The notes under the pieces were generated by a model. The model saw nothing but the letters and a program-made list of their open reading frames with translations. It was not told the origin of the DNA and searched no databases. Shown here one piece after another: positions 44,483 to 64,000 of a stretch of 64,000 nt of DNA (the first letter of the stretch is position 1; each line of letters opens with the position of its first letter). Source of the stretch: Streptomyces iranensis (GTDB lineage Bacteria; Actinomycetota; Actinomycetes; Streptomycetales; Streptomycetaceae); the NCBI RefSeq assembly GCF_017874715.1, contig NZ_JAGGLR010000018.1:186001-250000 (forward strand). The letters run 5' to 3'. A program made the position numbers and the translations under genes.

Positions 44483-45136
44483 ATGCACACATCGGCACAA
44501 CATTCCGCCCTCCCGCGCCGTCGGCCGGGAGCACGCGGGTCGGCGCTCGCTCTCACCGTGCTGATGTTGTCAGCGGGCGCCCTCACCACTGCGTGCGGCG
44601 CCGATGGGGATGACTCGAGCGCTGCCACGGCATCGCCCACCAGGGCTTTAAATGCCGCGGAATCACCTTCCTCATCGGGCACTGGCGAACCTTCCGCGTC
44701 AGCGGAAGGAAGCTCTCCTACTCCTCAGACGGCTGAGCAAAGAGCGCAGGAGGAAGCGGGCAGAGAACGAGCCGCAGCAGCTCCAAGCGGTGTTCCGGTT
44801 ACGCCGGGGGAGCCCAAGGAGAATGGGCACTTCAGGCATCCCGTGAAGACCCAGGGGGACGTTACGGTCTTCAAGCCCGTCCGCAGCGGATCCGCTGTGA
44901 CCGTACCGATAAAGATCACCAACCGTGGTGATCAACGTGCGTTCTACGAGGTCGCTGTCCGCGTTACCGGCGATCACGGATTTGATGCGACGGTTCGCAT
45001 GAAGAGCGAAGCGGTCGGCCTGTATCCCGGGACTTCGTGGCCCGCCGAACTCACCGCACGGGATCCTGGGAGCCCGGTCCCGGACAACCCTCAAGTGACC
45101 ATCGTGAGGAGCACGAAGTCAAGGCATCTCCGCTGA
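44483..45136 (+). CDS. Secreted lipoprotein of unknown function
   Basis: 217 residues from the ATG at 44483; the frame is open far upstream, but the signal peptide starts here. The basic N-terminus (ALPRRRPGARG) is followed by a hydrophobic stretch (SALALTVLMLSAGALTTAC), making a lipoprotein signal with lipobox LTTAC. The lipid-modified Cys is near residue 37. A Ser/Thr/Pro-rich linker leads to a DUF4352-like beta domain (SGSAVTVPIKITNRGDQRAF). One TTA codon (44648-44650) makes it a bldA candidate. It is convergent with the terminal PKS gene; a link to the polyketide is not evident. Confidence 0.72.
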   Translation: MHTSAQHSALPRRRPGARGSALALTVLMLSAGALTTACGADGDDSSAATASPTRALNAAESPSSSGTGEPSASAEGSSPTPQTAEQRAQEEAGRERAAAAPSGVPVTPGEPKENGHFRHPVKTQGDVTVFKPVRSGSAVTVPIKITNRGDQRAFYEVAVRVTGDHGFDATVRMKSEAVGLYPGTSWPAELTARDPGSPVPDNPQVTIVRSTKSRHLR

Positions 45137-45143
45137 TGCCGAG

Positions 45144-45176
45144 GCGACCCCCGCGTCAATAAGTCGCGGGGGTCGC
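45144..45176. terminator. Bidirectional terminator between lipoprotein and PKS genes
   Basis: GCGACCCCCGCG / CGCGGGGGTCGC, perfect 12-bp stem, 9-nt loop, in the 101-bp gap between the convergent genes; serves both. Confidence 0.85.
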
Positions 45177-45237
45177 CGCGTCAATATCTCCACCGTGTCC
45201 CACTGTGCTTCATCGCATCAGCACGTCCGTCCGTCAG

Positions 45238-56994
<11,757 letters not shown>

Positions 56995-57061
56995 ACGTGC
57001 GTTTCCCTCTCGAGGAATCCGGAAGGCCTTGTCACTTCGCGTGGGCTACGGTCAGGTCACT

Positions 57062-60000
57062 TCAGGAGATCCCGAATTCCTTGCCGATGAAGTCGAAGAG
57101 GTCGTCGTCCGTGGCGGACTCCAGCTCCTCGGCGACTCCGGCGCCGTCTTCCGGTCCTCGGTTGTCATTCCATTGCGCGAGCAGGGCCTGCAGCCGCGCG
57201 GTGACCCTGCTCCGGCCCTCGTCGTCCGGGGCGGCTCCGGCTCCGGCTCCGGCCAGGGCCAGGGACTTCTCCAGCCCGTCGAGCTCCGCGAGCAGCGAGG
57301 TGACCGCCGACGCGTCGTCCGGCAGGATCTCGCCCCTGAGGTACTCGACCAGTGCGCCCGGGGTCGGGTAGTCGAAGACCAGCGTCGCCGGGAGACGGAC
57401 TCCGGTCGTGGCGTTGAGACGGTTGCGGAGCTCGACCGCGGTCAGCGAGTCGAAGCCGACCTCGCTGAACGAGCGGGCGGGGTCGACCGTCTCCGGGCCG
57501 GGGTAGCCGAGGACGGCCGCCACCTGGGTGCACACCAGCTCCAGCAGCACCTCCTCGCGCTGGGGCTCGGACAGCCCGGCGAGCCGCTCGCGCAGCGCCT
57601 CGGCACCGGCCGCGGCGGCCGCCGCGGACTGTGCGGCGCGGCGGGCGGGGGCCCGGACCAGGCCGCGGAAGAGCGCGGGCAGCATGCCGCTTCCTGCCTG
57701 TGCCCTTAGGGCGGCCATGTCGAGCGGCAGCGGTACGAGTAGGGCCTCGTCCGAGCCGTGTGCGGCGCCCTGTGCGACGCCTTGTGCGGCATCGAACAGC
57801 TCCATGCCGGTCTCTGCCGTGAGTACGCCGACCCCGCCGCGCCGGATGCGGGCGATCTCGGCCTCGTCCAGCTCACCGCCCATGCCTCCGGCCACCGACC
57901 ACAGGCCCCAGGCGAGGGAGGTGGCGGGCAGGCCGCCTGCGCGGCGGTGCTGGGCGAGGGCGTCCAGGAAGGCGTTGGCCGCCGCGTAGTTGCCCTGACC
58001 GGGGCCGCCGAAGACGCCTGCGGCCGAGCTGAACAGGATGAACGCGGAAAGGTCCGCGCCCTGGGTCAGCTCGTGCAGGTTCCACGCCGCGTCCGCCTTG
58101 GGGCGGAGGACGGTGGTCAGCCGGTCGGGGGTGAGGGACGCGATCACGCCGTCGTCCAAGACGCCTGCCGTGTGGACCACGGCGGTGAGGGGGTTTGCGG
58201 CTGGGATGGCGGCGAGGGTTGCGGCGAGGGCGTCCCGGTCCGCCACGTCGCAGGCCGCCCAGCGGGGGTCCGCTCCGAACTCCCTTAGTTCGGTGGTGAG
58301 TTCCGTGGTGCCCGGGGCGTCTTCGCCTCGGCGGCTGAGCAGCAGGAGGTGGCGTACGCCGTGCTTGGTCACCAGATGCCTGGCCATCAGGCCGCCGAGG
58401 GTGCCGGTGGCGCCGGTGACCAGGACGGTGCCCTCGGGGTCGAACGCGGGGGTCTCCTGGTCCGCCGCCACGGTGGCTCGGGCCAGCCTTGGCGCCCGGG
58501 GGGCGCCGTCGCGGAGGGCGATTTGGGGTTCGCCCGTTGCCAGGGCGGTGGCCATGGCGTCTTGGGGCTTGCCCTTGCCGTCGGTGTCCACGAGGACGAT
58601 GCGGTCCGGGTTTTCCGCCTGGGCGGAGCGGGCAAGGCCCCAGATGGCGGCTTGGGCCGGGTCGGTCGTCGGCTCGGCCGTGCCGGTGTTTACGGCTCCT
58701 GAGGTGAGGATGACCAGGCGGGAGTTCACGAAGCGGTCGTCGGCCAGCCACTGCTGGAGCAGGCTCAGCGCTTGGGCGGTGGCGCGGTGCGCCGCGTCGG
58801 CCGGTGAGGAGCTTTCCCCAATCCCGCCCCTTCCCGAAACCATGGGCTCCGCCCCTGGACCCCGGTCCTCAAACGCCGGACGGGCTGGAGATGCCGCATC
58901 GGTCGAGGCGTGCGACAAGCCCCAGAGCCCCGGGCGCCCTTCGGGCGTGTCCTCAATCGCCGGACGGGCTTGATTTGCCCCACCGGCCATGAACTCCGCC
59001 TCTGGGCCTCGGTCCTCAAACGCCGGACGGGCCAGGTCGGCCAGTACGTACTTCGGGAGCTGCGTGCCGGAGGCGACCGCCTCCGACAGTGCGTCCAGAT
59101 CCGCGTAGGTCTGGAGGCCCAGGGTGTCGGGGCCTACCGCCGCCCAGTGGTTGGGGGTTACGTCGGTGGACTGGGCCGGGGCCGGGAGCCAGTCCAGGCG
59201 GAAGAGGGAGTCGGACGGGCTGCCGGGGCGGGCTGCGCCCAGCTGGTCCGGGGATATCGTGCGGAGGGCCAGGCCCTCGACCGATGCCACCGGGGCGCCC
59301 GTTGTGTCGGCCAGCTCCAGGGTCACCGTGCCTGTGGCCGTGCCATCCAGCCGCACCCGTAGGGCCGAGGCGCCCACCGCGTGCAGGGAGACTCCGGTCC
59401 AGGAGAAGGGCAGGCGGCCCTGGCCGTTGCCCTCTTCGGCCGTACTCAGGCCCAGTGCGTGCAGCGCGGCGTCCAGCAGCGCCGGGTGGAGCCCGAACGC
59501 ACCCGCGTCGGACTTGCGGTCCTCCGGCAGGCGGACCTCCGCGAACACCTCGTCCCCGCGCCGCCAGGCGGCCGTCAGGCCCTGGAAGACCGGGCCGTAG
59601 GCGAAGCCCGAATCGGCCAGGCCCTCGTAGAGGCCCTCTACCTCGACCTTTTCGGCTTCCGCCGGGGGCCAGGCTGTCAGGTTGAACGACGGGGTCGTGG
59701 CGTCCGACGCCGCCAGCGCTCCTGTTGCGTGGCGCAGCCACGGTTCGTCCGCCGGGGCGCCCTCGGCACGGGAGTGCAGGGTGAGCGCGCGGCGGCCGGT
59801 GTCGTCGGGGGCGGCGAGGGAGAGCCGGAGTTGGATGGCGCCCTGGTCGGGGACGATCAGGGGGGCTTCCAGGGTGAGTTCGTCAAGGCGGTCGCAGCCC
59901 GCGTGGTCCCCGGCGCGCAGGGCCAGTTCCACGAAGGCGGTGCCGGGCAGCAGCACCGTGCCCATGACGGCGTGGTCGGCGAGCCAGGGCTGGGTCTGGA

Positions 60001-63000
60001 GGGAGAGCCGTCCGGTGAAGGCGACGCCGTCCGAGTCGGGCAGTTCCACGGCGGCGCCCAGCAGCGGGTGGTCCGCCGCGTGCAGGCCGATCGCGGTGGC
60101 GTCGCCGCCGACGGGTCCGGCGTCCAGCCAGAACGAGCGGCGCTGGAAGGCGTACGTCGGCAGATCGACCAGCCGCGGGCCGTACGGGGCGTACAGCGGG
60201 CCGAAGTCCACTGCGGCGCCCCGGACATGGGCGGTGCCGATCGCCGTGAGCAGCGTCTCGGCCTCGGGGCGGCCCTTGCGCAGCGCGGCGGCGAAGGCGG
60301 CCACGTCGGCGTCCTCCACGCAGTCCTGGGCCATGGCGGTCAGGACACCGTCGGGGCCCAGCTCGAGGTAGGTGGTGATGCCCTGGGCCTCCATCGTCCG
60401 GACACCGTCGAGGAAGCGGACCGCCTCGCGGACGTGGCGCACCCAGAAGTCAGCCGTCATGATCTCTTCGGCGGGGACCAGGCCACCGGTCAGGTTGGAC
60501 ACGATCGGGATGCGCGGGGCCTGGTACGTCAGCCCCAGCGCCACCTCGCGGAAGGCGTCCAGCATGCCGTCCATGTGGGGCGAGTGGAACGCGTGGCTGA
60601 CGGTGAGCCGCTTGGTCTTACGGCCCTCCGCCTCGAAGGCCGCCGCGACCTCCAGCGCCGCGTCCTCGTCGCCCGCGACCACGACCGAGGTCGGGCCGTT
60701 GACGGCCGCGATGCTCACGCGCTTGCCGAGCCGCGGGGTCACCTCGTCCTCGGGCGCCTGTACGGCGATCATCGCGCCACCGGCCGGCAGCCGCTGCATC
60801 AACCGGCCACGGGCGGCCACCAGCTTCGCCGCGTCGGCGAGCGAGAGCACACCGGCCACATGGGCCGCCGCCAGTTCGCCGATGGAGTGGCCGGAGAGGA
60901 AGTCCGGCTTCACACCCCACGCCTGGACCAGGCGGAACAGCGCCACCTCGACCGCGAACAGCGCGGGCTGGGTGAAGCCGGTCTGGTCCAGCCGCTCCGC
61001 GTCGTCCCCGAACAGCACCGTCTTCAGCGGCTGTTCGAGATGCGGGTCCAGCGCGTCGCAGACCTCGTCCAGCGCCTCGGCGAACGCCGGGTAGGCGTCG
61101 TAGAGCTCACGGCCCATGCCGAGCCGCTGGCTGCCCTGGCCGGTGAACAGGACGGCCAGCCTGCCGCCCTCGGCCACCGCGCCCTCGACAAGACCGGTCG
61201 TGGTGCGGCCCTCGGCGAGGGCGTCCAACCCGGCCAGAAAGGCGTCCCGGTCCCGGCCGACGAGCGCCGCCCGGTGCTCGAACGGCACCCGGGAGGTGGC
61301 CAGGGAGTGGCCGAGGTCGGCCAGGGACGGCTCGGGGTGGTCGGCCACATGGGCGCGGAGCCGGGCCCCCTGGGCGCGCAGCGCCTCGGGGGTCTTGGCG
61401 GACAGCACCCACGGCAGCACGGACGGCTCACCCGACGGGAGCGCGGAACCCCGGGGCTCCTCGGCCTCCTCGGGCTCCGGCACCTGCTCGATGATGACGT
61501 GCGCGTTGGTGCCGCTCATGCCGAAGGACGAGATACCGGCCCGGCGGGACCGCCCGGTCTCCGGCCACTCCCGCGCCTCGCTCAGCAGCGACACCGCACC
61601 CGCCGCCCAGTCCACATGCGGCGACGGCTCATCGATGTGCAGCGACTTCGGCAGCACGCCGTGCCGCATCGCCTGCACCATCTTGATGATGCCCGCGACA
61701 CCGGCCGCGGCCTGCGTGTGACCGAAGTTGGACTTGATCGAGCCCAGCCACAAGGGCTGCTCGGGAGACTTCTCCTTGCCGTACGTGGCCAGCAGCGCCT
61801 GCGCCTCGATCGGGTCACCCAGCGTCGTACCCGTACCGTGCGCCTCGACCGCGTCCACCTCGGACGCCGACAGGCGTGCGTTCGCCAGCGCCTGACGGAT
61901 CACCCGCTGCTGCGACGGACCATTCGGCGCCGTCAGACCGTTCGACGCACCATCCTGGTTGACCGCCGTGCCCCGCACGACCGCCAGCACCTTGTGGCCG
62001 TGTCGGCGCGCGTCCGACAGCCGCTCCACCAGCAGCATGCCCACGCCCTCACCCCAGGCCGTGCCGTCGGCGGCCGCGGCGAACGGCTTGCACCGGCCGT
62101 TCCTGGCCAGGCCGCGCTGACGGCTGAACTCGGTGAAGACGTCGGGGGTGGTGATGATGGTGACACCGCCCGCGAGGGCCATCGTGCACTCGCCGTTGCG
62201 CAGCGCCTGCGCCGCCAGGTGCAGCGCCACCAGCGACGACGAACACGCCGTGTCGACGGTGACGGCGGGGCCCTCGAAGCCGAAGGTGTAGGACACCCGG
62301 CCGGAGGCGATGCTGCTGGAGCCGCCGGTGCCGAGGTAGCCCTCGACGCCCTCCGGGACGGTGTGCAGCCGCGACACGTAGTCGTTGTGCATCTGGCCGA
62401 CGAACACGCCGACCTGCTTGCCGCGCAGCGCCCCCGGGTCGAGGCCCGCCCGCTCGAAGGACTCCCAGGAGGTCTCCAGCAGCAGCCGCTGCTGGGGGTC
62501 CATGGCGAGCGCCTCACGCGGGTTGATGCCGAAGAAGGCCGGGTCGAAGTGGTGGGCGTCGTAAGTGAAGCCGCCCTCGCGGGCGTACGAGGTGCCGGGC
62601 CGGTCCGGGTCCGGGTCGTAGAACGCGTCGAGGTCCCAGCCCCGGTCCTCCGGCAGCCGGGCGATGCCGTCCCGGCCCTCGGCCAGCAGCTCCCACAGGT
62701 CTTCGGGGGTGCGCACATCCCCGGGGAAGCGGCAGCTCATGGCGATGATGGCGATCGGGTCGTCCTCGTCCGTCCCGGCATCCGCGGGGCCCTCCGCCCG
62801 CGCGGGGACGGCGGCCGCCGCCTCGGAACCGAGCAGCTCCGCCAGCAGATATCCGGCGAGCGCGGTCGGCGTCGGGTAGTCGAAGACCAGCGTGGCGGGC
62901 AGCCGCAGCCCGGCGGCGGCGCCGAGCCGGTTGCGGAACTCCACCGCGGTCAGCGAGTCGAAGCCGAGATCCTTGAAGGCCCGGCTCGCCTCCACCGCGT

Positions 63001-64000
63001 CGGGCGAGTCATGGCCGAGCACCACGGCCACCTGGGCGCGCACCAGATCCAGCAGGGTCTGCTCGCGCTCGGCCGCGTCCAGCCGGACCAGCCGCTCCAC
63101 CAGCGAGGAGCCGTCCCCGGCCGCGCCCGACTCGGCGGTGCGGCGGGTCGTACCGCCGCGCACCAGACCGCGCAGCAGCGGCGGCACCATCTCGATGGGC
63201 GCGCCGGTGAGCGGCGCCAGGTCGAGCTGCATGGGCACCAGGAAGGCGTCGCCCACCTCCTGGGCGGCGTCGAACAGCGCCAGGCCCTCGTCCGAGGAGA
63301 GCCCCAGCACACCGGAGCGGGTCATCCGGGACTTGTCGGTGGCCTCCAGCTCACCGGTCATCCCGCTGGCCTCGGCCCACAGACCCCAGGCCAGCGAGGT
63401 GGCGGCGAGGCCCTGGGACTGGCGGTGGCGGGCCAGGGCGTCCAGGAAGGAGTTGGCCGCCGCGTAGTTGGCCTGTCCGGGGCCGCCGAACGTACCCGCG
63501 GCCGAGGAGAACAGCACGAACGCGGCCAGATCCTGGTCGCGGGTCAGCTCGTGCAGGTTGACGGCCGCGTCCACCTTGGGGCGCAGCACCTTCTCCAGCC
63601 GCTCCGGCGTCAGCGCGTCGATCACCCCGTCGTCCAGCACCCCGGCGGTGTGCACGACGGCGGTCAGCGGACGCGCCGAGGGGATGTCGGCCAGGACGGC
63701 GGCGAGCGCGTCCCGGTCGGCCGCGTCGCAGGCGGCGATGGTGACCTCGGCGCCCAGCTCGCGCAGCTCGGCGGCGAGTTCGGCCGCGCCCGCGGCCTGT
63801 TCACCGCGGCGGCTGGTGAGCACCAGGCGGCGTGCGCCGCGCTCGGTGACCGCGTGCCGGGCGACCAGACCGCCCAGGGTGCCGGTGCCGCCGGTGATCA
63901 GCACGGTGCCGTCCGGGTTCCACGGGGCGGGCACGGTGAGCACGACCTTGCCGGTGTGGCGGGCCTGGCTGAGGTAGCGGAAGGCGTCCGGGGCCTGCCG
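57062..64000 (-). CDS. Type I modular PKS, penultimate protein (5' part outside window)
   Basis: 2312 residues visible, open at the right edge. The first residues, RQAPDAFRYLSQARHTGK, are the typical end of an enoylreductase domain, so the cut module is fully reducing. Then KR (63925-63370, LDD) and ACP (GFDSL near 62960). A complete module follows: KS (VDTACSSS near 62245), malonyl AT (SGHSIGE near 60885, HAFH near 60590), DH (HAVMGTVLLP near 59970; DAALH near 59475), KR (58450-57890, LDD) and ACP (near 57447). The C-terminal docking region has a helical bundle and ends ATDDDLFDFIGKEFGIS, matching delivery to the next PKS 67 bp away. A repeat-derived insertion (58815-59035) sits between DH and KR. 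GTG at 63943 is not the start. Confidence 0.95.
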   Translation of the reverse strand, partial: RQAPDAFRYLSQARHTGKVVLTVPAPWNPDGTVLITGGTGTLGGLVARHAVTERGARRLVLTSRRGEQAAGAAELAAELRELGAEVTIAACDAADRDALAAVLADIPSARPLTAVVHTAGVLDDGVIDALTPERLEKVLRPKVDAAVNLHELTRDQDLAAFVLFSSAAGTFGGPGQANYAAANSFLDALARHRQSQGLAATSLAWGLWAEASGMTGELEATDKSRMTRSGVLGLSSDEGLALFDAAQEVGDAFLVPMQLDLAPLTGAPIEMVPPLLRGLVRGGTTRRTAESGAAGDGSSLVERLVRLDAAEREQTLLDLVRAQVAVVLGHDSPDAVEASRAFKDLGFDSLTAVEFRNRLGAAAGLRLPATLVFDYPTPTALAGYLLAELLGSEAAAAVPARAEGPADAGTDEDDPIAIIAMSCRFPGDVRTPEDLWELLAEGRDGIARLPEDRGWDLDAFYDPDPDRPGTSYAREGGFTYDAHHFDPAFFGINPREALAMDPQQRLLLETSWESFERAGLDPGALRGKQVGVFVGQMHNDYVSRLHTVPEGVEGYLGTGGSSSIASGRVSYTFGFEGPAVTVDTACSSSLVALHLAAQALRNGECTMALAGGVTIITTPDVFTEFSRQRGLARNGRCKPFAAAADGTAWGEGVGMLLVERLSDARRHGHKVLAVVRGTAVNQDGASNGLTAPNGPSQQRVIRQALANARLSASEVDAVEAHGTGTTLGDPIEAQALLATYGKEKSPEQPLWLGSIKSNFGHTQAAAGVAGIIKMVQAMRHGVLPKSLHIDEPSPHVDWAAGAVSLLSEAREWPETGRSRRAGISSFGMSGTNAHVIIEQVPEPEEAEEPRGSALPSGEPSVLPWVLSAKTPEALRAQGARLRAHVADHPEPSLADLGHSLATSRVPFEHRAALVGRDRDAFLAGLDALAEGRTTTGLVEGAVAEGGRLAVLFTGQGSQRLGMGRELYDAYPAFAEALDEVCDALDPHLEQPLKTVLFGDDAERLDQTGFTQPALFAVEVALFRLVQAWGVKPDFLSGHSIGELAAAHVAGVLSLADAAKLVAARGRLMQRLPAGGAMIAVQAPEDEVTPRLGKRVSIAAVNGPTSVVVAGDEDAALEVAAAFEAEGRKTKRLTVSHAFHSPHMDGMLDAFREVALGLTYQAPRIPIVSNLTGGLVPAEEIMTADFWVRHVREAVRFLDGVRTMEAQGITTYLELGPDGVLTAMAQDCVEDADVAAFAAALRKGRPEAETLLTAIGTAHVRGAAVDFGPLYAPYGPRLVDLPTYAFQRRSFWLDAGPVGGDATAIGLHAADHPLLGAAVELPDSDGVAFTGRLSLQTQPWLADHAVMGTVLLPGTAFVELALRAGDHAGCDRLDELTLEAPLIVPDQGAIQLRLSLAAPDDTGRRALTLHSRAEGAPADEPWLRHATGALAASDATTPSFNLTAWPPAEAEKVEVEGLYEGLADSGFAYGPVFQGLTAAWRRGDEVFAEVRLPEDRKSDAGAFGLHPALLDAALHALGLSTAEEGNGQGRLPFSWTGVSLHAVGASALRVRLDGTATGTVTLELADTTGAPVASVEGLALRTISPDQLGAARPGSPSDSLFRLDWLPAPAQSTDVTPNHWAAVGPDTLGLQTYADLDALSEAVASGTQLPKYVLADLARPAFEDRGPEAEFMAGGANQARPAIEDTPEGRPGLWGLSHASTDAASPARPAFEDRGPGAEPMVSGRGGIGESSSPADAAHRATAQALSLLQQWLADDRFVNSRLVILTSGAVNTGTAEPTTDPAQAAIWGLARSAQAENPDRIVLVDTDGKGKPQDAMATALATGEPQIALRDGAPRAPRLARATVAADQETPAFDPEGTVLVTGATGTLGGLMARHLVTKHGVRHLLLLSRRGEDAPGTTELTTELREFGADPRWAACDVADRDALAATLAAIPAANPLTAVVHTAGVLDDGVIASLTPDRLTTVLRPKADAAWNLHELTQGADLSAFILFSSAAGVFGGPGQGNYAAANAFLDALAQHRRAGGLPATSLAWGLWSVAGGMGGELDEAEIARIRRGGVGVLTAETGMELFDAAQGVAQGAAHGSDEALLVPLPLDMAALRAQAGSGMLPALFRGLVRAPARRAAQSAAAAAAGAEALRERLAGLSEPQREEVLLELVCTQVAAVLGYPGPETVDPARSFSEVGFDSLTAVELRNRLNATTGVRLPATLVFDYPTPGALVEYLRGEILPDDASAVTSLLAELDGLEKSLALAGAGAGAAPDDEGRSRVTARLQALLAQWNDNRGPEDGAGVAEELESATDDDLFDFIGKEFGIS
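58815..59035 (-). repeat. Genome palindromic repeat inserted in frame in PKS coding sequence (copy B)
   Basis: 58844-58865 is identical over 22 bp to 22364-22385 and 52990-53011. CGCCGGACGGGCT units recur three times, and CGGGCGCCCTTCGGGCGTGT is shared with copy A. Translation gives RPAFEDRGPEAEF, NQARPAIEDTPEGRPG and SPARPAFEDRGPGAEP, at the equivalent DH-KR linker position as copy A. Confidence 0.85.

Noticed and set aside
63943..63945. GTG as start of the right-hand PKS gene
   Set aside because: The upstream in-frame codons match the end of an enoylreductase domain, so the gene continues past the edge.

Overview
The window is high-GC actinobacterial DNA and almost certainly Streptomyces chromosome. 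It carries a TQXA surface protein with an LAETG sortase signal, an SsbB-type single-strand binding protein, a Spo0M-like sporulation gene, rare TTA (bldA-type) codons and modular type I polyketide synthases. The nested palindromic repeats, together with an arginine-primed, sulfated-polyketide-like gene set, would fit the S. violaceusniger/hygroscopicus/malaysiensis group, but that is inference.

Layout. 1-9.2 kb is core chromosome on the minus strand: a conserved actinobacterial protein cut by the edge, a hotdog thioesterase, ettA, a TQXA surface protein, ssb and two dynamin/YfjP-like GTPases. 9.5-12.2 kb is a tRNA-Arg(TCT) gene followed by a 2.6-kb island bounded by a 45-bp perfect direct repeat of the tRNA 3' half. 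The island has no integrase, so it looks like a degenerate or cis-mobilizable integrative element. 12.5-15.4 kb is an NTPase-TPR gene broken by a stop and a frameshift. 15.7-28 kb is accessory and housekeeping DNA: an orphan ctaD, a Spo0M-like gene with eight TTA codons in its tail, an RCK_C/antiporter pair, a VOC protein, an alcohol dehydrogenase, an orphan MbtH, a polyprenyl synthase, a crcB-DUF190-crcB fluoride-channel operon, a LysR regulator and two blocks of nested palindromic repeats.

28-64 kb is one end of a large modular polyketide cluster. It has a sulfotransferase, a LAL regulator, an FAD L-amino-acid monooxygenase (probably arginine), an acyl-CoA ligase, a thioesterase-like protein lacking its catalytic Ser and His, an ABC exporter, and a discrete acyltransferase suited to a non-malonyl starter. 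Two PKS proteins carry the last modules. Domain order is ...(ER)-KR-ACP / KS-AT-DH-KR-ACP // KS-AT-DH-KR-ACP / KS-AT-DH-KR-ACP-TE, with extenders malonyl, malonyl, methylmalonyl for the three complete modules. The predicted chain terminus is a 2-methyl-2,4,6-trienoyl unit preceded by a saturated segment.

The tailoring set (amino-acid monooxygenase + CoA ligase + starter acyltransferase + sulfotransferase) matches what is known for giant polyketides primed with 4-guanidinobutyrate, for example ECO-02301 and the clethramycin/mediomycin type. The rest of the cluster lies to the right of the window.

A STAND (NB-ARC-TPR) gene, a decayed DUF5753 regulator and a lipoprotein gene separate the starter genes from the PKS genes. 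The most unusual signals are: genome repeat elements read through in frame inside two PKS modules; the TTA-codon cluster; the catalytically dead thioesterase-like gene; and the integrase-less att-flanked island.
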